A stretch of DNA of 64,000 bases from Bacteroidota bacterium (GTDB lineage: Bacteria > Bacteroidota > Ignavibacteria > UBA10030 > SZUA-254), in contig JAGVIE010000015.1 of the NCBI GenBank assembly GCA_020056225.1, positions 1 through 64,000 on the forward strand, given 5' to 3'. Below the pieces are notes generated by a model. It was given only the letters and a program-made list of their open reading frames with translations. It was not told where the DNA came from and made no database searches. This document shows positions 34,510 to 42,820 of this stretch, in pieces; position 1 is the first letter of the stretch; every line of letters starts with the position of its first letter. The translations under genes and the position numbers were made by a program.

Positions 34510-34857
34510 CTACCATGCATAACCAATATCAAAGCGAAGAGCTGGAGCATTTCCATCGTATTTTCCAAAATCACCATCATCTTTTGAAGCAAAGTAATGA
34601 TCAATCCCTATACCAAGTCCCATGGCGAAATCATCTCCAGGGAACCATTGCCAGCCAATCAATCCACCAATGGAAGATATAGAAATAGCAGCGTCACTAT
34701 TTTCTCCCGATAATCGATTATATGAAATATTTGGCGCGGCATAGAATCCTCGCAGAGTTTTGCCGGACGGATAGAAACGCACTTCGTGTGCAACAAAAAT
34801 GCTGTTGCGTAGCGAACTTTTATAGATCAATTTATTGTGAGCGAAGCAATGGTTCAT
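34510..34857 (-). pseudogene. C-terminal half of a DUF3575-like outer-membrane protein
   Basis: 115 residues. From EVRFYPSGKTLRGFY onward it matches the later strands of DUF3575-type barrels (SIGGLIGWQWFPGDDFAMGLGIGIDHYF, ending FDIGYAW). The first ~25 residues (MNHCFAHNKLIYKSSLRNS) are not a signal peptide. A matching N-terminal half, with signal peptide, ends at ...GIGFNAEMR at 36277 on the same strand. An 8-nt GAARTGCG lies at both break points (34778-34785 and 36277-36284). I read this as the displaced 3' half of one broken gene. Confidence 0.55.
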
Positions 34858-35414
34858 TTTACATTTTTGTTGCTGTTATGTGAAGAAATCGTGCTGTCAT
34901 TTGAGCATTCTGGATTTTCCCTAAATTTGTTGTTGTAAATATTGACTGCATCAATTGCTTCCGGTGTTGCGATATTTTCCATATAGTTTCCTAATAATAG
35001 ACATGTAACGCTTGCTACCATCTCGAACATGATTATTCCGAGAGCCTCCTCAGCAGGTGCATCATTACTAATATAAAATGGAGCAGCTAATAAAGCACCT
35101 CCAGCTAGTAATCCACCCCACCACAAGGCTGCACCTAATCTATAATGTCGGCTTGCAGATACAGCCAATATTTTTGCTTCAGGCACGCAAGCGACCGCAT
35201 CAGCTAATCCATCCCATCCATCAGCTTCAGAAACCACTGTATTATCTTTTGTGGCTTTTAATCCTCTATCGTACCTCCAAACAATCTCGCCATTGGCGGC
35301 ATTCTGTCTCTGGTATTGCGTTGATGTAGCTGCACAACCTTCAAGCAGTATCAGAGCAATAACGATAGTAGATAAGAAAACCTCCATTGTAAAACTCCTG
35401 AGATTTTTATTCAT
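34854..35414 (-). CDS. Lipoprotein of unknown function
   Basis: 186 residues. The signal ends ALILLEGC-AATS (lipidated Cys ~27), and two short hydrophobic stretches follow (LWWGGLLAGGALLAAPFYI; IIMFEMVASVTCLLLGNYM). The C-terminal phrase ATPEAIDAVNIYNNKF resembles GLIDAMNIHND in the next gene, so the two may be distant paralogues. Their common partner is unknown. It lies between the two halves of the DUF3575-like gene and overlaps the start of the 3' half by 4 nt. Confidence 0.6.
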   Translation of the reverse strand: MNKNLRSFTMEVFLSTIVIALILLEGCAATSTQYQRQNAANGEIVWRYDRGLKATKDNTVVSEADGWDGLADAVACVPEAKILAVSASRHYRLGAALWWGGLLAGGALLAAPFYISNDAPAEEALGIIMFEMVASVTCLLLGNYMENIATPEAIDAVNIYNNKFRENPECSNDSTISSHNSNKNVK

Positions 35415-35459
35415 TTTTCTTTTTAATCTTTAATATATTTGATAATACAAATTGACGTT

Positions 35460-36230
35460 CTAATATTCCTGGAATGTGAGAGTTACCCCACTATCGGTTT
35501 TTCGTACAACTTCGACATGGAGGAGTAGCGACTTTGTCCGAATGTAGAATTTATCGCCCTTTTCCACTTCAACTGATGTCCATTTAAAGGATCCATCTGG
35601 GTACTTATCGACGCCGATGACGCCTTCAAAAGAAAGGGTGATTGTGGAAAAAAGCGGAGACGCTCCTTTTTTTCCACATCTGATACGTACTTGGTTATTC
35701 AAAATAGTTGCGGTGCTGTTGTACAATATTTCAACTGAAGCTGGAATGATCAACTCTTCATGTTCTGGATTCATCTCAAATTTCTTTTTCTCATTTTGAT
35801 CACTAGGGAGAAAACAATCGGATTGGTCATTATGAATATTCATAGCATCAATTAATCCAGCCATTCCTGTATGTGTTTTAGCACTACCAGATAGTAAAAA
35901 AGGTATACCCCCCAAAGGTGTTAAAAATAATTCCAATATAGTGCCAATCAATATTGATCCTTTTCCACTATTAAAATTTCTTGTCGCTTCCCTAGCTACA
36001 CCAGATGCTGTGCTATCGCATTTTAATATACGACTCGGATTATCTGAAATTTTAATCGTAATACTGTCTTTGATTAACGCAAATTCATCATCTACCATAC
36101 CCAGATGGACCTGATGGTCAGACCGTGGTATGAAATTTGTCGAAGAAGAGCAGCCGAGTAGGGTTGGTAATAGGAAAAGGATGTATAAAAATATTGTATT
36201 TCCAAGTATTGTTTTTGATTTTGGAAACAT
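35460..36230 (-). CDS. Lipoprotein of unknown function
   Basis: 256 residues. The lipoprotein signal ends LLPTLLGC-SSST (Cys ~27). An N-terminal strand region is followed by a hydrophobic glycine-rich segment (SILIGTILELFLTPLGGIPFLLSG) and GMAGLIDAMNIHNDQ. The C-terminal ~90 residues are all-beta, ending VVRKTDSGVTLTFQEY. I recognise no family. It is adjacent to, and distantly like, the 186-residue lipoprotein, and both sit inside the gap of the split barrel gene. Confidence 0.6.
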   Translation of the reverse strand: MFPKSKTILGNTIFLYILFLLPTLLGCSSSTNFIPRSDHQVHLGMVDDEFALIKDSITIKISDNPSRILKCDSTASGVAREATRNFNSGKGSILIGTILELFLTPLGGIPFLLSGSAKTHTGMAGLIDAMNIHNDQSDCFLPSDQNEKKKFEMNPEHEELIIPASVEILYNSTATILNNQVRIRCGKKGASPLFSTITLSFEGVIGVDKYPDGSFKWTSVEVEKGDKFYIRTKSLLLHVEVVRKTDSGVTLTFQEY

Positions 36231-36254
36231 CGAAGTCTCCTTATTAGTGTTTGA

Positions 36255-36596
36255 TTATAGACCGCACGATTTTTTTCGCATTTCAGCATTAAATCCAATC
36301 CCACTTACCCCTGCAAGTGTTGGCGATTGTACTCCGGCTCCTATCCCAATATTTGCGGATACCATTTGATAATAAGATATATTATAAAAGAGTAAAAACT
36401 TAAGCGGATTAACAACAATCATATGATGACGCGGAGTAATGTCTTCACTTTCAGAAACAATAACTGAATGAGTAACTGTTGTATCACCTTTCTGTTCTTT
36501 TACTGTTTTCTTTGTTTCCTCAGTACGAACCTGAGAGAATGTATTTTGGCACAAAAATACACTTACCAGCAAAGCAAAAAAGATTTTGACCTTCAT
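36255..36596 (-). pseudogene. N-terminal half of the same DUF3575-like protein
   Basis: 113 residues. Signal peptide MKVKIFFALLVSVFLCQNTFSQ, then a Thr/Glu-rich linker, then NPLKFLLFYNISYYQMVSANIGIGAGVQ...GIGFNAEMR, the first strands of a DUF3575-type barrel. After R the frame continues only as KKSCGL*. Family members continue RFYPSGxxLxGFY, which is exactly what begins the half at 34510-34785. It may be expressed as a truncated product but cannot form a full barrel. Confidence 0.55.
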
Positions 36597-36730
36597 AAAT
36601 ACTCCATTTGGTTAATGATTAAACACACAAATTAAATTATTTGTTTGTAAGACCATTTTATCAGGTGGTAAATTAACTAATAGACATATTAATGTCAACA
36701 CTATTCCATATCGGCACATATCAAAATAAT

Positions 36731-36768
36731 GTGCGACTCATCCCGCTTCGCGGGAAAGTGAGCCGCAC
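36731..36768 (-). terminator. Hairpin behind the FecR/TIG T9SS protein gene
   Basis: GTGCG-a-CTCA pairs with TGAG-c-CGCAC, and a second perfect stem TCCCGC/GCGGGA is nested inside. It lies 9 nt after the gene stop. The tail is only mildly T-rich (ATTATTTTG). Confidence 0.65.
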
Positions 36769-36776
36769 TTCAAATA

Positions 36777-38960
36777 TTACTTAAGTATCATCATCTTCTT
36801 CACATCGGTAGTGGTTCCTGCGGTTAATCTATAAGTATAAATACCGCTCGGCATATTATCAGCGTTGAACTCCACCGACTTGTACCCTGCCATCTGCATT
36901 CCATCTATAAGTGTCGCCACCTCCTGACCGAGCATATTATATATCCTCAGTGTTACATAATTGTCGAATGGCAATTGATACTTGATAATTGTCGATGGAT
37001 TGAAAGGATTAGGATAGTTTTGCTCGAGTACATAGGTTGTTGGAACTGTTGGGAGTAAGTTAGATACTTCACAGCCCGGCGAAGATGGCGGTAATTCACC
37101 AGAACGAACAATCTTTATTCTATTCGAATTTGTAAATGATCCGGCTGAGCTTAAAATGAGAGATCCATCCTGACTCACTTTTACCCAATAGCCATTGCCA
37201 GGGATGAGAGTATCTTCAGCAAAATAATTACCGTTATAACCCCAGAACGATGATGTAATAATGCCGCCGGAAATAGATGTAATAGAATCTGCAACAACAG
37301 AATCGCTTATGGTTCCGATCATGTTCCAGCCAAGTATGACATCGATAGTGTCTTCAGCAACCTCAAAACCGGTCATACTGATATTCTCTGCGGAATCGTA
37401 TTTTACCCAGTATCCGATTCCATTATCAAGCGTATCTTTCGAAACATAATTTGTTGTGTAGGTGAATGCATCTGAGACAGCGTCGGTATAAAGTGTTATT
37501 TTACGATAATCATTGACTACGAGCGGTACTGAAACCATATTCCACCCATCTGCCATCGTATAATTATGTGTCGCAATTTTAGGAAGAATAGTGAATGCAT
37601 TAAAAAGTGTATCACTCCTACCATCATAATTAATCACAATTACATCTCGTGGTCCAGTAGGTGCATCCCCTGCTATAGTAAGTTTTGCATTAAGATGGTT
37701 ATGGTAAAATAGATTTAAACTATCTGTGTCAATGCCAGTTGGTGGATCAAAAGTAATTGTTGAATAATCCGAAAATTGTTCTCCAATTATTGAAAAATCA
37801 AGTGTATCACCTTGTTCACCAGATACCGGTTCAATTCTTGCCACATAAGGTGGTAGCGGTGGATCAGGTTTTAACAATACACAACCACGAAGTGTGTCGC
37901 TTTGAAAGTCGGGATTAATGACAATTACATCTCTTAAACCTGCTGTCGCAATTCTTTCTATTGTCAATACAGCTCGCAATTCGGAAGAACTAATAAATAA
38001 TGTTGTGTCAACTTCTATCCCCTTTTGTGGCTCAATAAATATATGTGTTCCAAATACAAAATTCTCTCCATTAACTATTAACTCAACATTAGCTGGTGAT
38101 GGTAATGGGACAGGTGGAAAAGGGGTTCCAAAATCCCACATTGTTGTGTCGATTCCCTGATAACTATTTATTATTATCGATGTATCACTTACAAAAATTA
38201 TTTTAGCATCATCTATGCCTGAGCTCATTACCTCGGCAGTATCTCCAGTTATAAAACTTTCTATTGAGATTGTGCCATTTAATAGTTCTATTGTGTCTTG
38301 TGTAGAACCTGGATAATGAGCTACAGAAAATTTTGTTCCTTTCACACCAGCGATCAAACGTGGTGTGCTTACCCTAAAATCTGCCCTAACTTCTACTTTT
38401 TTTATAAAATATAATTTCCCCTTTTCAAGATCAGGTCTATTTTTTTGATAACTTAGTGTATCCTCTCCTAAGTGTACTTCTGATATGCTTGAGATTTTAC
38501 AATAATCTTCAGATATCAATTCTTTCCTATCACAATAATATGCACCTCTTTTTAATATAGCTTCAGAATTAAATCCTGTTGCTAACTTAGTACAAAAAGG
38601 TAATCTCATGCCAACAACTACAGGTGTCCAAGGACCATTATTAACATTAATTTCAACAGTACCAAAAAAATCACTTATCTCCCAATAATATTCAGGTAAT
38701 TTAATTTCGATTTTTGTAGGGAGAATAGAAATTATTACTGGAGATTCATTAATACTTTCACTCAATCCCCCTGAAAGGTGTTGGTTTGGATAAATATCCT
38801 TTTTAGGTGGAAATTCTATCCCATTGTGATAAAGATGATCTATAGATAATTGTTTCCCAATTAGATCATGTTTGAATGCAGGTGGTTGTGCGTAAGAAAC
38901 ACTCGCTGTCAGCATAGTGAGCATAATTGCTCCAATATAACTATAACTTCGAGTGTTCAT
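36777..38960 (-). CDS. T9SS-exported protein with FecR-like and TIG-like domains
   Basis: 727 residues with a signal peptide ending SVSYA-Q. A FecR-like domain (~95-260) contains FGTVEINVNNG..WTPVVVGMRLP and STPRLIAGVKGTKFSVA. Two TIG/IPT-like units (~290-460) each end in DVIVIN..SDTL. A two-lobed GWNMVSVPL/GYWVK module follows (~463-600). The end is a type A sorting domain, QNYPNPFNPST...GIYTYRL..VKKMMILK (~645-727). FecR domains normally sit in sigma-regulator proteins; a secreted FecR-like fold here may bind a ligand or carbohydrate. Its module and tail are close at the DNA level to those of the protease at 42821. Confidence 0.8.
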   Translation of the reverse strand: MNTRSYSYIGAIMLTMLTASVSYAQPPAFKHDLIGKQLSIDHLYHNGIEFPPKKDIYPNQHLSGGLSESINESPVIISILPTKIEIKLPEYYWEISDFFGTVEINVNNGPWTPVVVGMRLPFCTKLATGFNSEAILKRGAYYCDRKELISEDYCKISSISEVHLGEDTLSYQKNRPDLEKGKLYFIKKVEVRADFRVSTPRLIAGVKGTKFSVAHYPGSTQDTIELLNGTISIESFITGDTAEVMSSGIDDAKIIFVSDTSIIINSYQGIDTTMWDFGTPFPPVPLPSPANVELIVNGENFVFGTHIFIEPQKGIEVDTTLFISSSELRAVLTIERIATAGLRDVIVINPDFQSDTLRGCVLLKPDPPLPPYVARIEPVSGEQGDTLDFSIIGEQFSDYSTITFDPPTGIDTDSLNLFYHNHLNAKLTIAGDAPTGPRDVIVINYDGRSDTLFNAFTILPKIATHNYTMADGWNMVSVPLVVNDYRKITLYTDAVSDAFTYTTNYVSKDTLDNGIGYWVKYDSAENISMTGFEVAEDTIDVILGWNMIGTISDSVVADSITSISGGIITSSFWGYNGNYFAEDTLIPGNGYWVKVSQDGSLILSSAGSFTNSNRIKIVRSGELPPSSPGCEVSNLLPTVPTTYVLEQNYPNPFNPSTIIKYQLPFDNYVTLRIYNMLGQEVATLIDGMQMAGYKSVEFNADNMPSGIYTYRLTAGTTTDVKKMMILK

Positions 38961-39041
38961 GTTTTACTCCTTTCTTGTCAATTGAATTTAATTACAAAAA
39001 AGTAGTCGTTACCGCTAAGAAGCGTCTGCTTTGTTATTCAT

Positions 39042-39095
39042 GTGCGACTCACCTTCAAGAAACAAGAAAGACATAACTCTGAAGGTGAATCGCAC
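39042..39095 (-). terminator. Hairpin behind the 1214-residue T9SS protein gene
   Basis: A 16-nt arm, GTGCGACTCACCTTCA (39042-39057), pairs with 39080-39095 with one mismatch. The GTGCGACTCA part is identical to the arm of the hairpin at 36731. It lies 8 nt after the gene stop; no strong T-run. Confidence 0.65.
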
Positions 39096-39102
39096 GTAAT
39101 AA

Positions 39103-42100
39103 TTACTTGAGTATCATCATCTTCTTCACATCGGTGAAGGTACCTGCGGTTAATCTATAAGTATAAATACCGCTCGGCATATTATCGGCGTTGAACTCCA
39201 CCGACTTGTACCCTGCCATCTGCATTCCATCTACAAGTGTCATCACCTCCTGACCGAGCATATTATATATCCTTAGTGTTACATAAATGTCAGTTGGCAA
39301 TTGATACTTGATAATTGTCGATGGATTGAAAGGATTAGGATAATTCTGATCAAGAGCGAAATGGCTTGGGATTTCGTTTCGTGGATTGCGGATTGCGAGT
39401 TCAGGTGGTGCTGGTGGATATTCACCCTCTGAGATATTCTTTATCCGATTTGTTAGAGGACTGCAATCGTACCCGTCCATAGGATATACCAAATCACCAT
39501 CGCTCGACATTTTTATCCAGTATCCGTGTATCGGTTTAAGTGTATCTACAGTGAGATATGAGTTATCGTAACTAAAAAAATCGGAGGCGAAAATACCAGC
39601 CGGAATTGAGATGATCTTACAGACTGGGATAGGTGAACTTATCGAGCCGACCATGTTCCAACCTTGAATAACATGGGCAGTGTCTTCCAACCGTTCATAA
39701 CCGGTAATGCTGATGGTTTGCGCTCTATCAAACTTCATCCAATAGCCAACCATATTCGCAAGGATGTCCTTGATTACATAAGATCCCTCATATGCGAAGG
39801 CATCGGAAATCGCAGTTGGGAATAATGTGGTTTTCGTGTAGTCATCAACGGTTAGAGGTACCGAAATCATACTCCAACCTACAGGTACATCACGGCTGCG
39901 TGTAATCATACTTATTGGTCTATAAGTCATTAACTGCATCTGGATGCCTGTCGGTAGATTGTTTTCATCTAATAATTGAACCACGATAGATCCTTCCCAC
40001 GTTTCGCCCGGTGCGGCTGGTTTGTATGTGATCGTTTCATTTATATTTTTACCAACTCCATTATGGAATTTCATTTGAGCAGAATTAATCTCGATGAATA
40101 CATCAAAGAAACTGTTAGCAGTTCCAGAAGGTGTAAATGGAGGTAAGTCCAATTTGCCGGGAGTGCTGTTGACCATCTCTTCTATCATACCAGTTGTTTT
40201 TTGGAACGGACTCTGTATATGCTCACGCAGACTTACGTTTATTGCACCAAAGACAGAGCTATTCCCTGTCAAATCCATTTGTAACATTTCGGTTTTAACA
40301 TCATCCAAACCATCACCATCACTATCTGTGGCGCTTCCGTCTTCCGGAATCATAACCTGAACAGTCGATGTGCCGTTCAATTGAATGATCTCAGTTGATG
40401 GTCCTGGATAGATCAATTCAATTTGTGATGTGGTATTGCGGAAGTAATCTATTTCACCCGGATTCGGAATATGAATCGCCTTGCGGATAGAGATGCCCGT
40501 TGGATTTTCATCTTCGTCAAACAGTCCTACTGACTCATAATTTTCATATCCCTCTCCTAATGCGGGTGGTTTGTGTGTGATGATTCTTTCCATCCTTTTT
40601 GCAGCATCGTTGTGTAATACCATTCCGCCTGTTTCGATCTCAAAGAAAACATCGAAGAAACTCTCCGCGGTACCGCTAAATGTGAATGGAGGAAGATCCA
40701 AAGTGCCAGGAGTCATATTGGCTGTTTCCTCTATCTCACCAATGGTTCGCTGATAAGGATGGCTCATGGAATTACGCACCCGTAAATTTACCGAGCCGAG
40801 GGTAGGACTTGTTCCTGTTAGATTCATCTGCACCATCTCGGTTGGCACTTGGTCTCGACCGTCACCGTCGTAATCCCACGCCTGACCGCTGGGTGGTATT
40901 ACCACTTCAACAGTTGTGAGTCCGGTAAGACGCAGAAGCTCAGTTGTTCCTCCAGGAAATTGAACTTCGACAAGTGCGAATGAGTGGGGAAAATGATCAA
41001 TCTCGACAACTGGATTCGGCGTATGTGATGCTTCAAGTAACGTGATACCTGTCGGATTTCCTTGAATATCCACTAATGGAATCGGTGGGAATGGCGACAT
41101 GACGTATGTTTCACCCTGTAACGGCGGCTTGTGTTTAAGTGTAACTTGCATGTGCGCCGGCATGGCTCCATATAATTGCATCTGACCAACCGTCACTTCG
41201 AAAAATACATCAAAGAAGCTTGATGCCGATCCCGAAACTGCGAATGGTGGCAAGTCTAATTTACCGGGAGTGTTGTTCGCATTCTCTTCTATCTCTCCTA
41301 TTGTTCGATGGCGTGAATCTAATGTCATCCCCACTGGTCCTATCGAGCCAAAACCAGTTAAGTTCATCGATAGAATCTCTGTTGGTACCTGATCAAGACC
41401 ATCTTGATCTGTGTCCTCAGCAGTACCATCATTGGGAATATCGACAAAGACAGTTGTTGGTCCTGTCAAGTTGATTGTTTCAACCGACATATCCGGATAT
41501 TGCAGTGTCATCTGGGCTAAAGTATGTGGAAACGTATCAATCTCAACTTCATGTTTCATCTCAACTGTCAATGGTGGACCGGTTGCAGGTGTCCAGCTCA
41601 TACCACCATCAAAGCTAACTTCCGTAAAGATATCGAAGAAACTGCTGATCATATATCCACCACCAGCGGTTCGCGCATTTATCTTCCCCGTTGATGCGAG
41701 AGTCGGACTCTCACGTATCAGCATACCCATAGGGAGTGAGCCACCGGTAATATCAAGTTGAAGCATTTCTGTATCGAAAAAGCTCGCTGAGACATCATCC
41801 GTATCATGATAAGCTGAAACAGTTGCATTGCATGGTGCATTGCCATCCGTCCATGACATTCCCCCGTCGATTGACATTTTAAAATCCACAGTCCAGCCGT
41901 ATGAATGAGTATGGGTTGCTCCAAGTGGAGGAGGTAGTATAGTAGATGATGGATCATGAAATGAGATGCTCTTCATCATCAATTCCATACCGCTTCCCCA
42001 ATACAAATCTCTATCACTTGAGCTTTGATATTCTCCGGCTAACGGAATATAAAACACGTCAAAAAATGATTCTGCTGGATAGTCATTGTGGATTCTAATT

Positions 42101-42747
42101 GCTTTATTTGCTTGTGGCCACGATAATCCACCATCGAGACTAACTTCTGTAAAAATGTCGAAGAAACTATCAATCCAGAATACACCTGGTTCTTTTTCAA
42201 TGATAGTATGGTTTCCAAGAGATGCCAATGTCGGACTTTCGCGTATCATCATTCCCAGCGGTAATGTCCCATCCGAGATATCCATTTGAAGTATCTCTAC
42301 GTCATAGTACTTTTTCTCTTCGATTGAAGCGATGTGAGCCAATTTTGTGTTGGCGTATGAGGCTAAATGAACAACCCTCCATGTTGCCGAAACATTGCCT
42401 TGTTTATATTGAAATGTTGCCCCACCATCCATCGATAAATCGAAACCCATCGTAGCGTTAAAATTATATAACGCGATACCTTCACCGACAGGCAGTGAAG
42501 CTACTATTGGGATATCACGAAGTACAAGGTTCCTCATCTGCACTCCGTTTGCAAAAGCGATAGTATTACCTGAGTCGCTGATATATTTCCCGGGTGGTGG
42601 AAACATATCGGTTGGTACTGTAACCTCTTGTGGACTCGCAAATACGTAATCTGAGTTTATGCTGAACAATATCAGCATACACCACAAGAGTAAGCTCAAA
42701 CGAAAGCTCATGAGCTTTAAAAGTTTATTAACTTGTAAGGATGTCAT
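39103..42747 (-). CDS. T9SS-exported protein with three ~180-residue tandem repeats
   Basis: 1214 residues; signal peptide to ~38 (YVFA-S). Residues ~150-400 have two or three copies of a unit built on RESPTLAS...SFFDIFTEVS(L/F)DGG(L/M)SW. Residues ~402-580, ~581-765 and ~766-940 are three tandem repeats. Each has EID.F...QL/VxYPGxxxExxxLxG.TTVxVxIP, an Asp-rich loop (DTDQDGLDQV, DYDGDGRDQV, DSDGDGLDDV) that looks calcium-binding, GxIEE..N.TPGKLDLPPF, and SFFDVFxEI. A two-lobed GWSMISVPL/GYWxK module (~951-1095) and a T9SS tail (~1140-1214) follow. The repeat family is not one I know. Probably a surface or extracellular structural protein. Confidence 0.75.
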   Translation of the reverse strand: MTSLQVNKLLKLMSFRLSLLLWCMLILFSINSDYVFASPQEVTVPTDMFPPPGKYISDSGNTIAFANGVQMRNLVLRDIPIVASLPVGEGIALYNFNATMGFDLSMDGGATFQYKQGNVSATWRVVHLASYANTKLAHIASIEEKKYYDVEILQMDISDGTLPLGMMIRESPTLASLGNHTIIEKEPGVFWIDSFFDIFTEVSLDGGLSWPQANKAIRIHNDYPAESFFDVFYIPLAGEYQSSSDRDLYWGSGMELMMKSISFHDPSSTILPPPLGATHTHSYGWTVDFKMSIDGGMSWTDGNAPCNATVSAYHDTDDVSASFFDTEMLQLDITGGSLPMGMLIRESPTLASTGKINARTAGGGYMISSFFDIFTEVSFDGGMSWTPATGPPLTVEMKHEVEIDTFPHTLAQMTLQYPDMSVETINLTGPTTVFVDIPNDGTAEDTDQDGLDQVPTEILSMNLTGFGSIGPVGMTLDSRHRTIGEIEENANNTPGKLDLPPFAVSGSASSFFDVFFEVTVGQMQLYGAMPAHMQVTLKHKPPLQGETYVMSPFPPIPLVDIQGNPTGITLLEASHTPNPVVEIDHFPHSFALVEVQFPGGTTELLRLTGLTTVEVVIPPSGQAWDYDGDGRDQVPTEMVQMNLTGTSPTLGSVNLRVRNSMSHPYQRTIGEIEETANMTPGTLDLPPFTFSGTAESFFDVFFEIETGGMVLHNDAAKRMERIITHKPPALGEGYENYESVGLFDEDENPTGISIRKAIHIPNPGEIDYFRNTTSQIELIYPGPSTEIIQLNGTSTVQVMIPEDGSATDSDGDGLDDVKTEMLQMDLTGNSSVFGAINVSLREHIQSPFQKTTGMIEEMVNSTPGKLDLPPFTPSGTANSFFDVFIEINSAQMKFHNGVGKNINETITYKPAAPGETWEGSIVVQLLDENNLPTGIQMQLMTYRPISMITRSRDVPVGWSMISVPLTVDDYTKTTLFPTAISDAFAYEGSYVIKDILANMVGYWMKFDRAQTISITGYERLEDTAHVIQGWNMVGSISSPIPVCKIISIPAGIFASDFFSYDNSYLTVDTLKPIHGYWIKMSSDGDLVYPMDGYDCSPLTNRIKNISEGEYPPAPPELAIRNPRNEIPSHFALDQNYPNPFNPSTIIKYQLPTDIYVTLRIYNMLGQEVMTLVDGMQMAGYKSVEFNADNMPSGIYTYRLTAGTFTDVKKMMILK

Positions 42748-42820
42748 AAGACCTCCAGAATAATTGTTACTTTATTTGTTAATTATGTTTAATCATCGGA
42801 TTAATTTTTTAAATTATTTT

